Shown in pieces: positions 1-9,930 of a stretch of 64,000 nucleotides of DNA. A model generated the notes under the pieces. It ran no database searches. It saw only the letters and a list, made by a program, of their open reading frames with translations, and had not been told where the DNA came from. The translations under genes were made by a program, and so were the position numbers. The DNA comes from Lytechinus pictus (Eukaryota; Echinodermata; Echinoidea; Temnopleuroida; Toxopneustidae), in NCBI RefSeq assembly GCF_037042905.1, contig NC_087254.1, forward strand, positions 11,951,103 to 12,015,102. Reading direction: 5' to 3'. Positions within the stretch are counted from its first letter, which is position 1. The number at the start of each line of letters is the position of its first letter.

Positions 1-164
1 ACAATTTTTATGTGTACTTTAATTTGTTTCTTGGCTACGTTTCCACATGCTCCCTTTTAGGAGGTGATGAATTTCCCTTTTCTACTTTGTTTAGAGTCCC
101 ATATTGACCCTCTTTTAGGGTTAGATAATTTTCCATATTCTCAGTTTTTTGTGTCAATTTACAG

Positions 165-3100
165 GGTGTTAGTGACTATGAACTGTATCAGAAGTATCCT
201 ATGGAGATGGAGAAATTCCAGTCAATGACGGCAGATATCAGCGGTGGAACTTCAGCCATTGTTACTTTAATTCATGATAACAAGCTCTTTGTAGCGAACG
301 TAGGTGAGTCGGTTCATGATAACAAGCTTTTTGTAGCGAATGTAGGTGAGTTGGTTCTCCTAATAGAGAAAGCTCTGTTAAACACCTGTGTTTACCGGTT
401 TATTTTCAATTGGTCTAATGCCAATTCGTCCAATTACCATTTCGATTGGTCTACCAACAGTCCAATATCCACATGGTCTGATTGCTATTTCGTCCACTTA
501 CCATTTCGTCTTATAACCAGTTTGTCCAATAGCTATTTAGTCCATATATCATTTGGTCTAATTGGACTAAGTGTTCATTTGGCGAAAGGACTCAAAAGAT
601 AATTGGTATTGGACCAACTGGTTATGAGACAAAATGTTCATAGATGAATTGGGGATCAGGAGTGATAATTGGACCAAATAGTTGATAGACGAATGTTGAT
701 GGAAGGAATGGCATTAGACTAAATGAAGTTAGACCATGTGGTGAGTAGAGGAGTTGGCAACAGACCATTTGGCAATTTGCCTATTCACCTGAGCTGGTAT
801 TCAGTTTGATAATTAAGCCGGTCTTAGCCAGATTTAAGTATTTTACTCATTATTCTGCTTAAGTAAAATACTTATCCATGTTAGCTATTCTATTGCCTTT
901 TTTGCTTAAATGTAAGTCAGTCCTCTCTCTTGACACAACAAATATTACATGCATGCAAAAACCCTCTTAGCATTTTTGAAACTGTACAGTGCATCCCGGC
1001 ACAGAGGAAACCGGAATTCCCACTGATTTTATCCAACATAGGCAAATGATAAGGTATTCAGAAGCATAAGATGCAAAAACCCCTCAAACTGTTAAGGGTA
1101 TCCCATAAAAATGAAACCAAAATTTATTTTCCCCAACATGGGCCAATGATACAGGGGTGCTCAAAAGTTAGTGAAACCCACCAGCAAATGCACATATTCA
1201 AAGTGTTCAAGTTCTGCCTTGTTTTAGATTTAATTGTGAAGTCAGACGTTAAAATATTACATTGAATAAAGCTTGTTTCTCTGGGCTTGCCAAACAATGT
1301 AGTGTTGTAGTCTACATTGGCATGAAGGAGTGCATTTTGTGGTGGGTTGCACTATTAAACTTGAGCACAACTGTGTATTCAATAACACAAGATTCAGTTC
1401 TTATTTCTTTATGTAGTAGTACTGATTTTCAGTAATTAGTAGGCTTCCTGAAAAATAGGAATACTGATGGTTTCAGGCAAAATAGAGATTTCTAAAGTTT
1501 CAGTTTATGTTGTTTTGTTCTGTGGTATATTTTATTAATCATTGATTTCCTCACCAAAATACTGTTTTTCAGTTTTTGAAATACAGAAATGTTCTTGTTC
1601 AGGTTGGTAGCTCTGTAATATGACATATGACACTATTCTGAGCCTTCACAGTAATCCCCAGAAGGAAAGGCAGTTAAAAAAACACATAAAACGGAAATTC
1701 TGTGATCAGCAAGGTACTGTAGAGGTGGGCACCTAATGTGGGGGCTGGCAATGCTAGAATGTTTCTCAGATCACTCAACAAAATATTGTGGTAAGACTCC
1801 TAGACTGAACCACCTTCTTTTGGAAACCATTATCCTATTTTCAACAAGCTTCAAAGACACTTACTTCATTGTCACTGTCACTGAATTTTATGCCTCCATC
1901 CACTGTAGGTAGTTGCCATCGGGTTGTCCGTCCAGTTTTGTTTCTCTTGATCCCATCTTCCAAGTATGCATGTAGAAATGACGATGACTTGAATTTTAGA
2001 AATTGTGTCTGTAATGTATTTTTGGTCTGGCAATGTGATATTCCTAGGTGATTCCAGAGCTCTTCTTTGTACTTTGGAACCAGACAACACGACCAAGGTT
2101 AGGCAACTTAGTGTAGACCATACCACCAACAATCACGATGAGCTTCTGAGATTCCATCAGTTAGATCTGGACACCAGTTTCTTATAATCTAACAAGCTTC
2201 TTAGAGCTCTTCTTTGCCATTATTGATTTATTATGATGTTTTTTTTTTGACAGGTGATTCCAGAGCACTTCTTTGCACTTTGGAACCAGACAACACGACC
2301 AAGGTTAGGCAACTTAGTGTAGACCATACCACCAACAATCACGATGAGCTTCTGAGACTGAGTCAGCTAGGTCTAGACACCGATACCTTACAATCTAACA
2401 AGCTTCTAGGAGACAAGATGGCTACGAGAACTATTGGTAATCACACAGTCAAGGGTGGCTACAAAGAGAACACGCTGCTATGGTAGGTATCACAAAAAAG
2501 CGGTCCCGTTTCATAAAGCTATTCGTTAAGTTACAAGCGACTTTACGAGCGACTGGTGATCCTTTCTTGTGGTAAATGATAAACACCAGATTTTCTTATA
2601 GTCGGTAATTTGGTTCCTAAGAAAGTGTCACCAGTGAAGTCGCTCATAACTTACAGACAACTTTATTAAACACCCATCAGGGCTCCGTAACACAAAGGTT
2701 TGCGATCAATCGCTAAATGAACTGACCAATCAAGATCAATGTTACATGCGCATTTGGTTTAAAATACTGACCAGGGTCCAATCAATGCGGTTCTTTCATA
2801 TTTGCAATCCATCGCAAACCTTTGTGTTACGGAGCACTGGTCTTATTTGTTCGAATCCCACCATGGCCTAGCGTCCTTTGGCAAGGCGTCAATCCACAAT
2901 TTGCCACTCTCCACCCAGGTGTTAATGGGTATCCGGTAGGATGCGAAAGCCTATGTAGTATGCATAGCAATTGAGTCTTGGAACTCTTCTTTTTTTTAAA
3001 CGTTCCCCAGGGAGTGGAGAAGCGTTTAGAGACATCTTTTCGATGTGTTAAGCGCTATATAAATGCAGAATATTATTATTATTATATAATCTAATGCGGC

Positions 3101-5240
3101 TTTGATTGCAACCCAATGTTAGGTTCCATAATCAGTTGCGATTAATTGCAAGTTTGCAATTTATTATCTGTCTGCTTCTTACATCAACAGTATAGATATA
3201 TTTGCTTTAGTTAAAATTGATCTATCACTTCTAAATTTGCAATCAAATGCAGATGTTTTCTCGCAACCGCCCCTGAGTATAAATTGCAAAAAATTTGTTT
3301 AAATGATAAAATCCATGTTAAAAAACTATCTGTGCTAGTTGCTTTTGGAAAAGGGGAATGACACATCACTGGTAAAGATGGTTGCTTATGGAAGGTCTGT
3401 ACCACTGTTAACCAAGTTCCAATGATGCATCTGCAACACTGAGACCCATATTCTGAAGTAGGGTTTAAACTTGTGGTTTAACTATGGACAGCCAATAGTT
3501 GCATAAATCTCTAACAATATAATGTAAATGTATCAGCTAATTTTTCGCTCAAATCATTCTTAACTGTTTCGTAAAGATAATAAGATAACTTTCTTCACCA
3601 TTCATGAGTAAGGAGAGCACAGTAAGCATAAGAAACATGCAATGTAAGGAAAATTTTGACATAATTGGCTTTCCATTAATTTAGCTTTGAGTTAGACCAT
3701 GGTCTAAGTTAAACCTGACTTCAGAATATGGGCCAGATTGGCATGTTAATAACACTGGAGATCACTTCAGCAACGTTTGTCATCTGATAGGTTGTCAGAT
3801 CTGAAAACCTTCCTTGATTTTGATTGGTTGAGAAGCACAGATGGCTGACTGTTCCTGTGGTAACTTTTGGCCCAAACAGACTTCGTCCGCTAGAACATCC
3901 GACTAGTTCTTTCATGAAATGCTCCCCAGGGTTGATTTGCTTGGCCAGAGATCTGAGCCTGTAGGACAAAGCTTAGCAACCATCGTAGAAGAATATCTTT
4001 ACGATTGATTGCATTGACCACAATGTACAATCAATTGTGAAAATCAAGCCTACGATCAATCGCCAAACTTTGTTTTATGGGACCCTGGTTGCTCACCTAG
4101 TAGTTGTTAGTCTAAGAGAATTGGAATGCCTCAAACTGCTAGTGCCACAACCTCATGTTAAGTTGAACATGGCAGTCATTGTTCGAAGGATCCTTCAACT
4201 TTCAAGGACATAGGTGAAGGTCTTACAAGGTTAATAGAATTTATTGCATAATGATGAAATGTACATTATTGCATTACCAAACCTAGATTCGTTTCTTTTC
4301 AAAACTAATCAACATTGAATTATAAGCTGCTTTTTTTATCTTCCTTTACAGCCAAGCTTCAAGTGAACCAATTCTAGCTGAACCAGATATTATAGGTGGA
4401 TTAGATGTCAGCAACATGACTGGATTCTTGATGATGTACTCAAACGGTCTCAGTCAGTCACTAATTGAAGCTACGGACACCTCTCAAGCCAACCTGGACC
4501 TAGCTTTCATGGCCATGTCCGAGTTTGAGGTTCAGGCGACCTTGAGCGGTGTTGCGCAAGCTGTTGTTGACAAAGTAGTCCGGAAACATCATGACACCTA
4601 CCTCTCGGAAGGGGGCCGCATGGCCAACTGCCAGAAGCGAGACGACATCACTCTCATTGTCCGCAACTTCAATTTTCCTCTGGGAAGTCGCATGTCAAGC
4701 CCTTGTGGAGCAGCCCCTTACAATCCTGCGCCAATACCGTTCTCGACCCCGATACCACAGGGTGGGTCACAACCTCCAAGACTCACGATCACATCCGCCA
4801 ACAGAACCCGCACAGACTCTCAGAGCTCACTTTCCATGATGACGCCTCTGTACGTCGAGGTTGACAACAACAATGTGTCCCCCATAAATCAGCAGCGCTC
4901 TCCTTTAGGACAGTTTGTCGGTGACCTGACCCCGCAGCCGGGGATTCCCCAGCCGTACTTTGGGGACGACATGCAGCACACACCCCGCCCTCCGTCCAAT
5001 GAAGGCGAGGAAGAGGAAGATAAAGGCGGGGAAACAGAGAATACTCGCATGTCGAGCAGTACAGACTCTACCAACCAAAGCAGTACAGAGGAATCTCAGA
5101 GAGTCTTTGATTTCAACAGGCATGATGAAACCAAGGCAAAGGTAGATGAGAATGGAATGATTGATCCATATGTTGATTTCACAGACTTCTTTACTGCGTA
5201 TAAAGCCGTGTGTCCTGATCCAGCTATGGCTTCATCATGA
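165..5240 (+). CDS. TAB1: TAB1, TAK1-binding protein 1 (3' half, three exons)
   Basis: TAB1 binds and activates the kinase TAK1 (MAP3K7) downstream of TGF-beta, IL-1 and TNF receptors. It has a catalytically dead PP2C-like fold and a C-terminal TAK1-binding helix. Three exons are visible: 165-303, 2254-2482 and 4352-5240 (stop TGA 5238-5240). Phases agree at both joins (1 nt carried at the first, 2 nt at the second). PP2C-like blocks seen include DISGGTSAIVTLIHDNKLFV and NVG^DSRALLCTLEP, then QLSVDHTTNNHDELLRLSQL, ITLIVRNFNFPLG, and the C-terminal motif IDPYVDFTDFFTAYKAV, which matches the vertebrate TAK1-binding segment PYVDFxxF. A Ser/Thr/Pro/Gln-rich linker, with an acidic run, separates domain and motif, as in the family. 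The N-terminal exons lie upstream of the window, so the start is not visible. Identification rests on recalled vertebrate TAB1 sequence. The exon borders are read from splice signals. Confidence 0.93.
271..354 (+). repeat. 42-bp tandem duplication carrying a TAB1 splice donor
   Basis: Two adjacent 42-bp copies (271-312 and 313-354) differ at only three positions, all C in the first copy and T in the second. Each encodes HDNKLFVANVGE and ends in an apparently intact GTAG^GTGAGT donor (GT at 304 and at 346). Because 42 is a multiple of three, use of the second donor would add 14 residues to the PP2C-like domain without changing the frame. Confidence 0.9.
304..2047 (+). other. TAB1 intron
   Basis: This is the intron between the first visible TAB1 exon and the duplicated exon region. 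It includes the foldback repeat at 409-772. From about 800 to 2000 it is AT-rich and I see no coding potential supported by splice sites. Short open frames here lack any recognisable protein similarity. Confidence 0.8.
409..772. repeat. Degenerate foldback repeat in TAB1 intron
   Basis: The left half repeats GGTCTAAT, CGTCCAATTACCATTTCG and similar words. The right half (about 600-772) carries their inverted versions (TTGGACCAA, TTAGACCAT, GGCAATTTGCC). The pattern suggests a small foldback element or a degenerate inverted tandem repeat about 360 bp long. Confidence 0.6.
2048..2200 (+). pseudogene. Duplicated TAB1 exon with in-frame stop (pseudo- or poison exon)
   Basis: This copy lies 206 bp upstream of the intact exon at 2254-2482 and has a usable acceptor (TTCCTAG at 2041-2047). 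Its first 104 nt match the real exon at all but two positions (GCT/GCA and TGT/TGC). The next 35 or so diverge strongly, and it reads into TAA at 2185-2187. The similarity ends near 2200, before the coding part that gives KMATRTIGNHTVKGG in the intact copy. A 14-bp word from the exon start (AGAGCTCTTCTTTG) recurs at 2203-2216, right at the junction. If included in mRNA it would truncate TAB1 in the PP2C-like domain, so it is either a dead duplicate, a poison exon or an assembly artefact. Confidence 0.8.
2503..2681. mobile_element. Short TIR element (CGTTTCATAAAG family)
   Basis: The left end reads CCCGTTTCATAAAGCTATTC and the right end is an approximate inverse (CTTATAAC-like words then ACTTTATTAAACACCC). 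Internal words GAGCGACTGGTGA and the inverse TCACCAGTGAAGTCGC pair with each other. No coding capacity, so it is a MITE-like element in a TAB1 intron. A better-preserved relative is at 13936-14100. Confidence 0.6.
2682..2835. mobile_element. TIR element with near-perfect 25-bp ends
   Basis: The ends GCTCCGTAACACAAAGGTTT and AAACCTTTGTGTTACGGAGC are exact inverses, extending to about 25 bp. The interior of about 105 bp has no open frame of note. It abuts the preceding TIR element with no gap. A compact relative is at 57948-58021 and a diverged one at 3960-4085. Confidence 0.8.
2836..3085 (+). repeat. SINE-like repeat with (ATT)n tail
   Basis: It starts near a tRNA-B-box-like word (GTTCGAATCCCACC), continues through CACCCAGGTGTTAATGGGTA and CCCCAGGGAGTGGAGAAGCG, and ends in GCGCTATATAAATGCAGAAT followed by ATT repeats. 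The same tail vocabulary occurs at about 60149-60215, and an inverted fragment at 50605-50680. This is typical of a tRNA-derived SINE. Confidence 0.6.
3444..3734. mobile_element. TIR element, copy 1 (CCCATATTCTGAAGT family)
   Basis: The left end is CCCATATTCTGAAGTAGGGT and the right end ACTTCAGAATATGGGCC. Inner words TTTAAAC-type and GGTCTAAGTTAAACC are also arranged as inverses. A second copy is at 5751-6061. Non-coding MITE-like element in the last TAB1 intron. Confidence 0.75.
3735..4085. repeat. Two diverged TIR-element remnants
   Basis: 3735-3958 contains TGTCAGATCTGA, TTTTGATTGGTTGAGAAGCAC, CTGTTCCTGTGGTAAC and TTTCATGAAATGCTCCCCAG, shared in the same order with 6335-6480 and, inverted, with 55650-55803. 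3966-4085 carries AAAGCTTAGCAACCATCGTAG and CGATCAATCGCCAAACTTTG, the ends of the GTAACACAAAG family. No coding content. The remainder of the intron up to 4351 shows only the branch/polypyrimidine region TTTTTTTATCTTCCTTTACAG. Confidence 0.45.
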
Positions 5241-5750
5241 ATTCTTCCCAGGATAGAGAACTATTTATTGGAATGCATAATATCGATCTACTGTAAGGGG
5301 CTTTCTCAGTTGATCTTGCAAACATTTGCTATGGTTGTGTTCATGTGAAGTATTTATTATAACCGAATGCTAACAAACTGTTACAGGATTGATAGGGGGT
5401 TCCTGTATGCGGCATAGGGGAATTGTAGACTCCCAACAAAAATAGTCAAGATAGTGTCAATCTAAATTTCTATTAAGTTGAAATCTAGCTAGAGACAAAA
5501 GAAACTCACAAAACAACTTCCTTCACAATTTTACAGTTATATTATACCTGAATCATACCCATACCAAAATTAATTATGATGGTAATTCTTTGATTTAACT
5601 AATGTATGATTGTCAACCCTTTCTTACCATAGTCTGCAGACGCAGACTTTTGGTTCTCGTAGTGCATAATGCCGAGTCTGAAGAATTGGGTCTAGATTCA
5701 CTTGTTAATACTTTGGCTGTGTTAGGATTTTTTTTTGGACACAGACTATA

Positions 5751-6061
5751 GCCCGTATTCTGAACTAGCATTTAAATCAAACCCTGGTTTAAAGTTGTGG
5801 TTTAAGTAGGGAGAGCCAATTCGGGCACCAATTCCTAACAGTACACATCCATTTTATTAACTCATATGACACCCAAATTGTTCATAATTGTCTGGGAATG
5901 ATAACTGAAGTATTTTTCCACATTATGAAAGCAAAAGGAAAGAAAATAGTAAACGTAAGAAATATACATGATGAACAGAACTTTTTAATTTTTGGCTCCC
6001 CATAATTTTAGCACAGAGTTAGACCAGGGTCTAAGTTAAACCTGACTTCAAAATACGGGCC
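5751..6061. mobile_element. TIR element, copy 2 (CCCATATTCTGAAGT family)
   Basis: The ends GCCCGTATTCTGAACTAGCA and CTGACTTCAAAATACGGGC are inverted. Interior order (GTGGTTTAAGTAGGGAGAGCC ... TTGGCTCC ... GAGTTAGACCAGGGTCTAAG) matches copy 1 at 3444-3734. Confidence 0.75.
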
Positions 6062-6626
6062 AGAGAGTTTGGAGTCTAGTGATCAAACATGGTATCGTTG
6101 GTTAAGTATAAAATTTGAGTCTGTGCTTGCACACTATGTCACTACTGCTAATTTTCATTTTCTCCTTCTTGCCCCATCTATGAAGTCTCCCAATTTGTTT
6201 GAAAACAAAAATAAACCTCACATTCAGTGTGAAAGACCGATGCTAGTGGTGATGTTCAACCAATGCAATTTTCTCAATGATAGTTTGTTTGACATGGAAA
6301 TCATACCACCGAGGGGGTCGGGGGTTCAACAACTTTTGTCTGATGACAAGATCTGATAACTTTCTTTGGTTCTGATTGGCCAAGATGTGCAGGTGTCTGA
6401 CTATCACTGTGGTAAATGTCAGAGACTGACTGAAATTCGCCAATGCAGAAAATTTTCATGAAACGTTCCTCGGAACTTCAGCTCCTGTTTCAGTGGGATC
6501 TCTACCTGCAATGTACTACAAAAACATCCTGAGCATTGGGATTTATTTGTGTGTGTGCCTTGATCAAGTTATTTATCTGCATGTGTTTAATTATTATGCA
6601 TACAATGGTTATTATCTTTATCAGAG

Positions 6627-6774
6627 GCCCGTTGCAGAAAGAGTTGCAATCAATCGCAACTCTAAAAATCATGTGCAACTTGATTTTCAACCCATCAACA
6701 GCGCGCATTTGGGACTTGTTTTGATTTATTGACTTGCGTTTTAATAAACGCAACTCTTTCTGCAACAGACCCCA
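6627..6774. mobile_element. TIR element (CCCGTTGCAGAAAGAGTTGC family)
   Basis: The left end CCCGTTGCAGAAAGAGTTGC and right end GCAACTCTTTCTGCAACAGA are near-perfect inverses of about 19 bp. About 110 bp of non-coding interior contain ATCAATCGCAAC-type words shared with 25448-25722. Confidence 0.75.
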
Positions 6775-7929
6775 GTTCAGCTATTACAGGTAGGGATGCT
6801 GTATTGATCATTGGTACAAAGTCATGTAGCGACATGATCTGGCATTATAAGACACAGTGAAGTATCTGCCGTATATTGTAGCATCTAAAAGTTAACTTTG
6901 CTGTGGTATTATTTATATTTTTCTGCCCACCGGAGGCATTATGTTTACTGGTTGTCTACCTGGTGAGCATCGCTCCCATTTTCATTCTTCTGATAACAAA
7001 AGAACTGTTTTACATATAGGAGTGACAATGAACTGATTTTCTTTTTTTTTGGGGGGGGAGGGGTTATCAAGGTCAAATGTGGAAAGGTTACAGAGGTCAT
7101 TAGACAACATTGAAATATCTTGTTCTTGTGATAATTGAACAACCATTTAAGAGATTAACTTCAAACTTGGTTCATGTATGGACATTAGCCGGACGATGAT
7201 CTGATTCAATTTTAGGGGTCATCAAAGGTGACAAAGGTCATTATTTTAAATCTGAGAAGTTGGTGTGTAAATGTGTTTTTGATTTGGCAACAGCAGAGGC
7301 ATTTATTTTGACTGTGTGCAGTCGAGAATCCATCTAGTTTACTTTGCGATTCCTTTTAATAGCAATATTTTCTTTATGCAAATCAAGATTTTGATAAAAT
7401 TATGGTATAACCTTCAATTCATTTATCATCCATCACAAGAAACTTTCATTTACTCACAAGAAGCAATATGATAGAAGAAAAGATTTATTTTCATTTTTTG
7501 TTATTTTTAGAAAAAACAACAACTAATCAACAGAATGTGGAATGGTATTTTAACAGAGAGCATGCAATTCAAGTATTTACATGAACATATATATACCTTA
7601 TCTTTACTTTCCTTTATGATGTTCTTAGTTTTATTGTGAATTATATAATTCTACTGCTTATCTAGGAACGTGTACATTTACTTGCACTTAGTGACATCTC
7701 TTTTATCCTAACTTTGATCAGGTTTTTATATTTTTTATTCACATATGGAGTACTGTACTGGTTTTAGGTAATGAGTATCTCAATAGTGCCAATCTCTGTA
7801 CACATGCGGGTTTTTTTCTTCTATGTATTTGAGTTAGAGTGTATTGGATGTATAAAATAAATTATTATTCCTCCACGGCTGTTACATGTATGGGAGTACT
7901 AAACATGTCATATAAAATAACATATGAAG

Positions 7930-8213
7930 TGTTGGAGTCGTGGTCTAGTGGTTATAAATCTTGTCTTTTAATCGGAAGGACGGGGGTTTGAATCCCAGCC
8001 ATGGCGTGTTTTCTGTCAGCAAGAAATTTACCCACATTGTGCTGCACTAGACCCAGGTGAGGTGAATGGGGACCCGGTGGGATTAATTCCTTGAATGCAC
8101 TGAGCACTGGAAGGCAGTTTGAGCTAAAGACCGGGTAATAATAACAATGCGTCTCATAATTATTTCCAGATAGATTGGGCTTTATAAATGCCTAGTATTA
8201 CTATTATTAAGTA
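7930..8213 (+). repeat. tRNA-derived SINE, copy 1
   Basis: The head has tRNA-like promoter boxes: GTGGTCTAGTGG (A-box-like) and GGTTTGAATCCCAGCC (B-box-like). It is followed by GCGTGTTTTCTGTCAGCAAG, CACCCACATTGTGCTGCACT-like words, CCCAGGTGAGGTGAATGGGG and an (ATT)n-type tail. Related copies are at 24478-24745 (+), 50317-50530 (+) and 54945-55147 (-). Not a functional tRNA because the anticodon arm does not fold properly. Confidence 0.8.
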
Positions 8214-8681
8214 ATTGGTAGAGACATATCTTCTGCTACCAGATTGGTCATGTAAATTGTTATAAGAAGTAATGTGTAGTATTTTAAAAATGTCACTTTA
8301 TCGTTTAATATAGTGTATAGGTGTGCAAATCTCTTAGAATATATATTACTTGGTGAAAAAATAACCCATGATATTTATTTTTCATTATAATAATCATGTA
8401 CATACCAACATATGCTAGAGTTCCCTCATACAGTATAACAATGTATTAAGTTAGTAGTTTATAATGAATGCACATCCAGAATCACTGAACTCAACAAAAT
8501 AAAATAAAATATTGCATAGGGACTGATCATCCAAAGTAAAATGTTTGTGTTCAAGTTTTATCAAATGGTAATATATTATGGATGTTTCCAATTTACAAGT
8601 GTTGATTTTGTTTTTCTACATTTACCTGGAGAAGGGGGGGGGGGGGGATCATTGGCAAATCACCTCTGCTTCCATTTAAGT

Positions 8682-9060
8682 TATGATCCTTGGGTAATAC
8701 CACATGTGAGCCCATTAGAATTTTGGGGTCAAAAGGTCAAGTTTGTGTTTGACTTCCTCTCATTTCTTTATTTCTGCATCAAATATGTCCATACTTGGTA
8801 CATATGATCCTTGGGTAATACCACATGTGGGTCCATGAGGATGATAGTTTAAAGGTCATCTAGGGGTCAAAAGGTCAAATGATATGATGTCATGTCTATC
8901 CTTTTTCGAAGATTTGGTGAAACTTGCTCTCATTTCTCTATTTCGCATCAATTATGGTCACACGTGGTACAAATAGTCATTTGGTAATACCACACTTGTG
9001 TTCATGAGGATGTTAATGTCAAAGGTCATCTAGGGGTCAGAAGGTAATATTGCATATTTT
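8682..9060 (+). repeat. Tandem array with GGGTCA-AGGTCA direct repeats
   Basis: Three degenerate units share GGTAATACCACATGTG, CATGAGGATG, AAAGGTCATCTAGGGGTCA and TCTCATTTCT. The word GGGTCAAAAGGTCA is at 8726 and 8864, with a decayed version at 9034. It resembles a nuclear-receptor half-site direct repeat with 2-bp spacing. No coding potential. Confidence 0.7.
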
Positions 9061-9289
9061 ATTGATTGCAAAATAAGGTGAGACTAGTGGTTCTTGAACC
9101 ACCTTGTTTCTTTGATGATCAAAATAATGAGTACTTTGCATTCATGGTAACCATGCTAATTGGCACTTCCACTCATAAAAACAAGTGGAACATCTCGCCT
9201 GCATCACGCGATTCAATATTGCAGCAGTACTGACTTTGAAAACAGATATTGAATAATTATTCTCAAAAGAAAACACTCGTATGATAAAA

Positions 9290-9930
9290 AATACTATGTC
9301 CATTGACCCAACATGACTTTTGACCATGATCATGTGACCTAAGACATGTGCAAAACATACTTGATTACCATTTTGTCTATGTTTCATGAACTACATGTGT
9401 AGATCCATAAACTTTCTAAGTTATGATGCCAATTCAACAAACACTGTACCCCAACACAGCCATAGTTCATTAACCTTAAATGACTTTTGATCTTGGTCAT
9501 GTGACCTGAAACACGACAGGATATTCAGGGATACATGGTTACTCTTATGTCCAAGTTTCATGAACTAGATCCATAAACCTTTAAAGTTATGATGAAGATT
9601 TCACAAATACCCCCAACATTATCAAAGTTCGTTGACCCTAAATGACCTTTGACCTTGATCATGTGACCTGAAACTTGCACAGGATATTCAGGGATACTTA
9701 ATTTGCTCTCATGTCTTAAGTTTCATGAACTAGATCCATAAATTTTCGAAGTTATGATGACAACTCCACAAATACCCCCAAAATGGTCAAAGTTCGTCGA
9801 CCCTAAGTGACCTTTGACCTTGGTCATGTGACTTGAAACTTGGGCAGGATGTTCAGTGATACACTATTAGCCTTATGTCTAAGTTTCATGAACTAGGTCT
9901 ATATACTTACCAAGTTATGACAACATTTCA
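9290..9930 (+). repeat. Tandem array, ~165-bp unit, with DR1-like TGACCTTTGACC
   Basis: About four units share AAGTTTCATGAACTAGATCC, AAGTTATGATG, CACAAATACCCCCAA, TTCGTTGACCCTAAATGACC and GGTCATGTGACCTGAAACTT. The TGACCTTTGACC word or its decayed forms start at 9314, 9481, 9643 and 9808, so spacing is 167, 162 and 165 bp. That word is AGGTCA-A-AGGTCA on the other strand, the DR1 site recognised by HNF4/RXR/COUP-type receptors. Confidence 0.8.

Larger units (their letters stand above)
5241..7930 (+). other. TAB1 3' UTR and downstream DNA
   Basis: The exact mRNA end is unclear. Candidate AATAAA signals occur near 6743 (inside a TIR element), 7855 and 8500. Two TIR elements (5751-6061 and 6627-6774) lie within it, and 6335-6480 is a remnant related to 3735-3958. 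6920-7345 contains AGGTCA-type words (TCAAGGTCAAATG, GGGGTCATCAAAGGTGACAA) typical of a dispersed repeat. I see no other gene. Confidence 0.5.

Noticed and set aside
1878..2132. Minus-strand 84-codon frame over the duplicated TAB1 exon
   Set aside because: It is the antisense shadow of the exon copy.
7930..8010. A tRNA gene in the SINE head
   Set aside because: A- and B-box words are present but acceptor and anticodon stems do not pair. It is repeated elsewhere with a shared tail, so it is SINE sequence.
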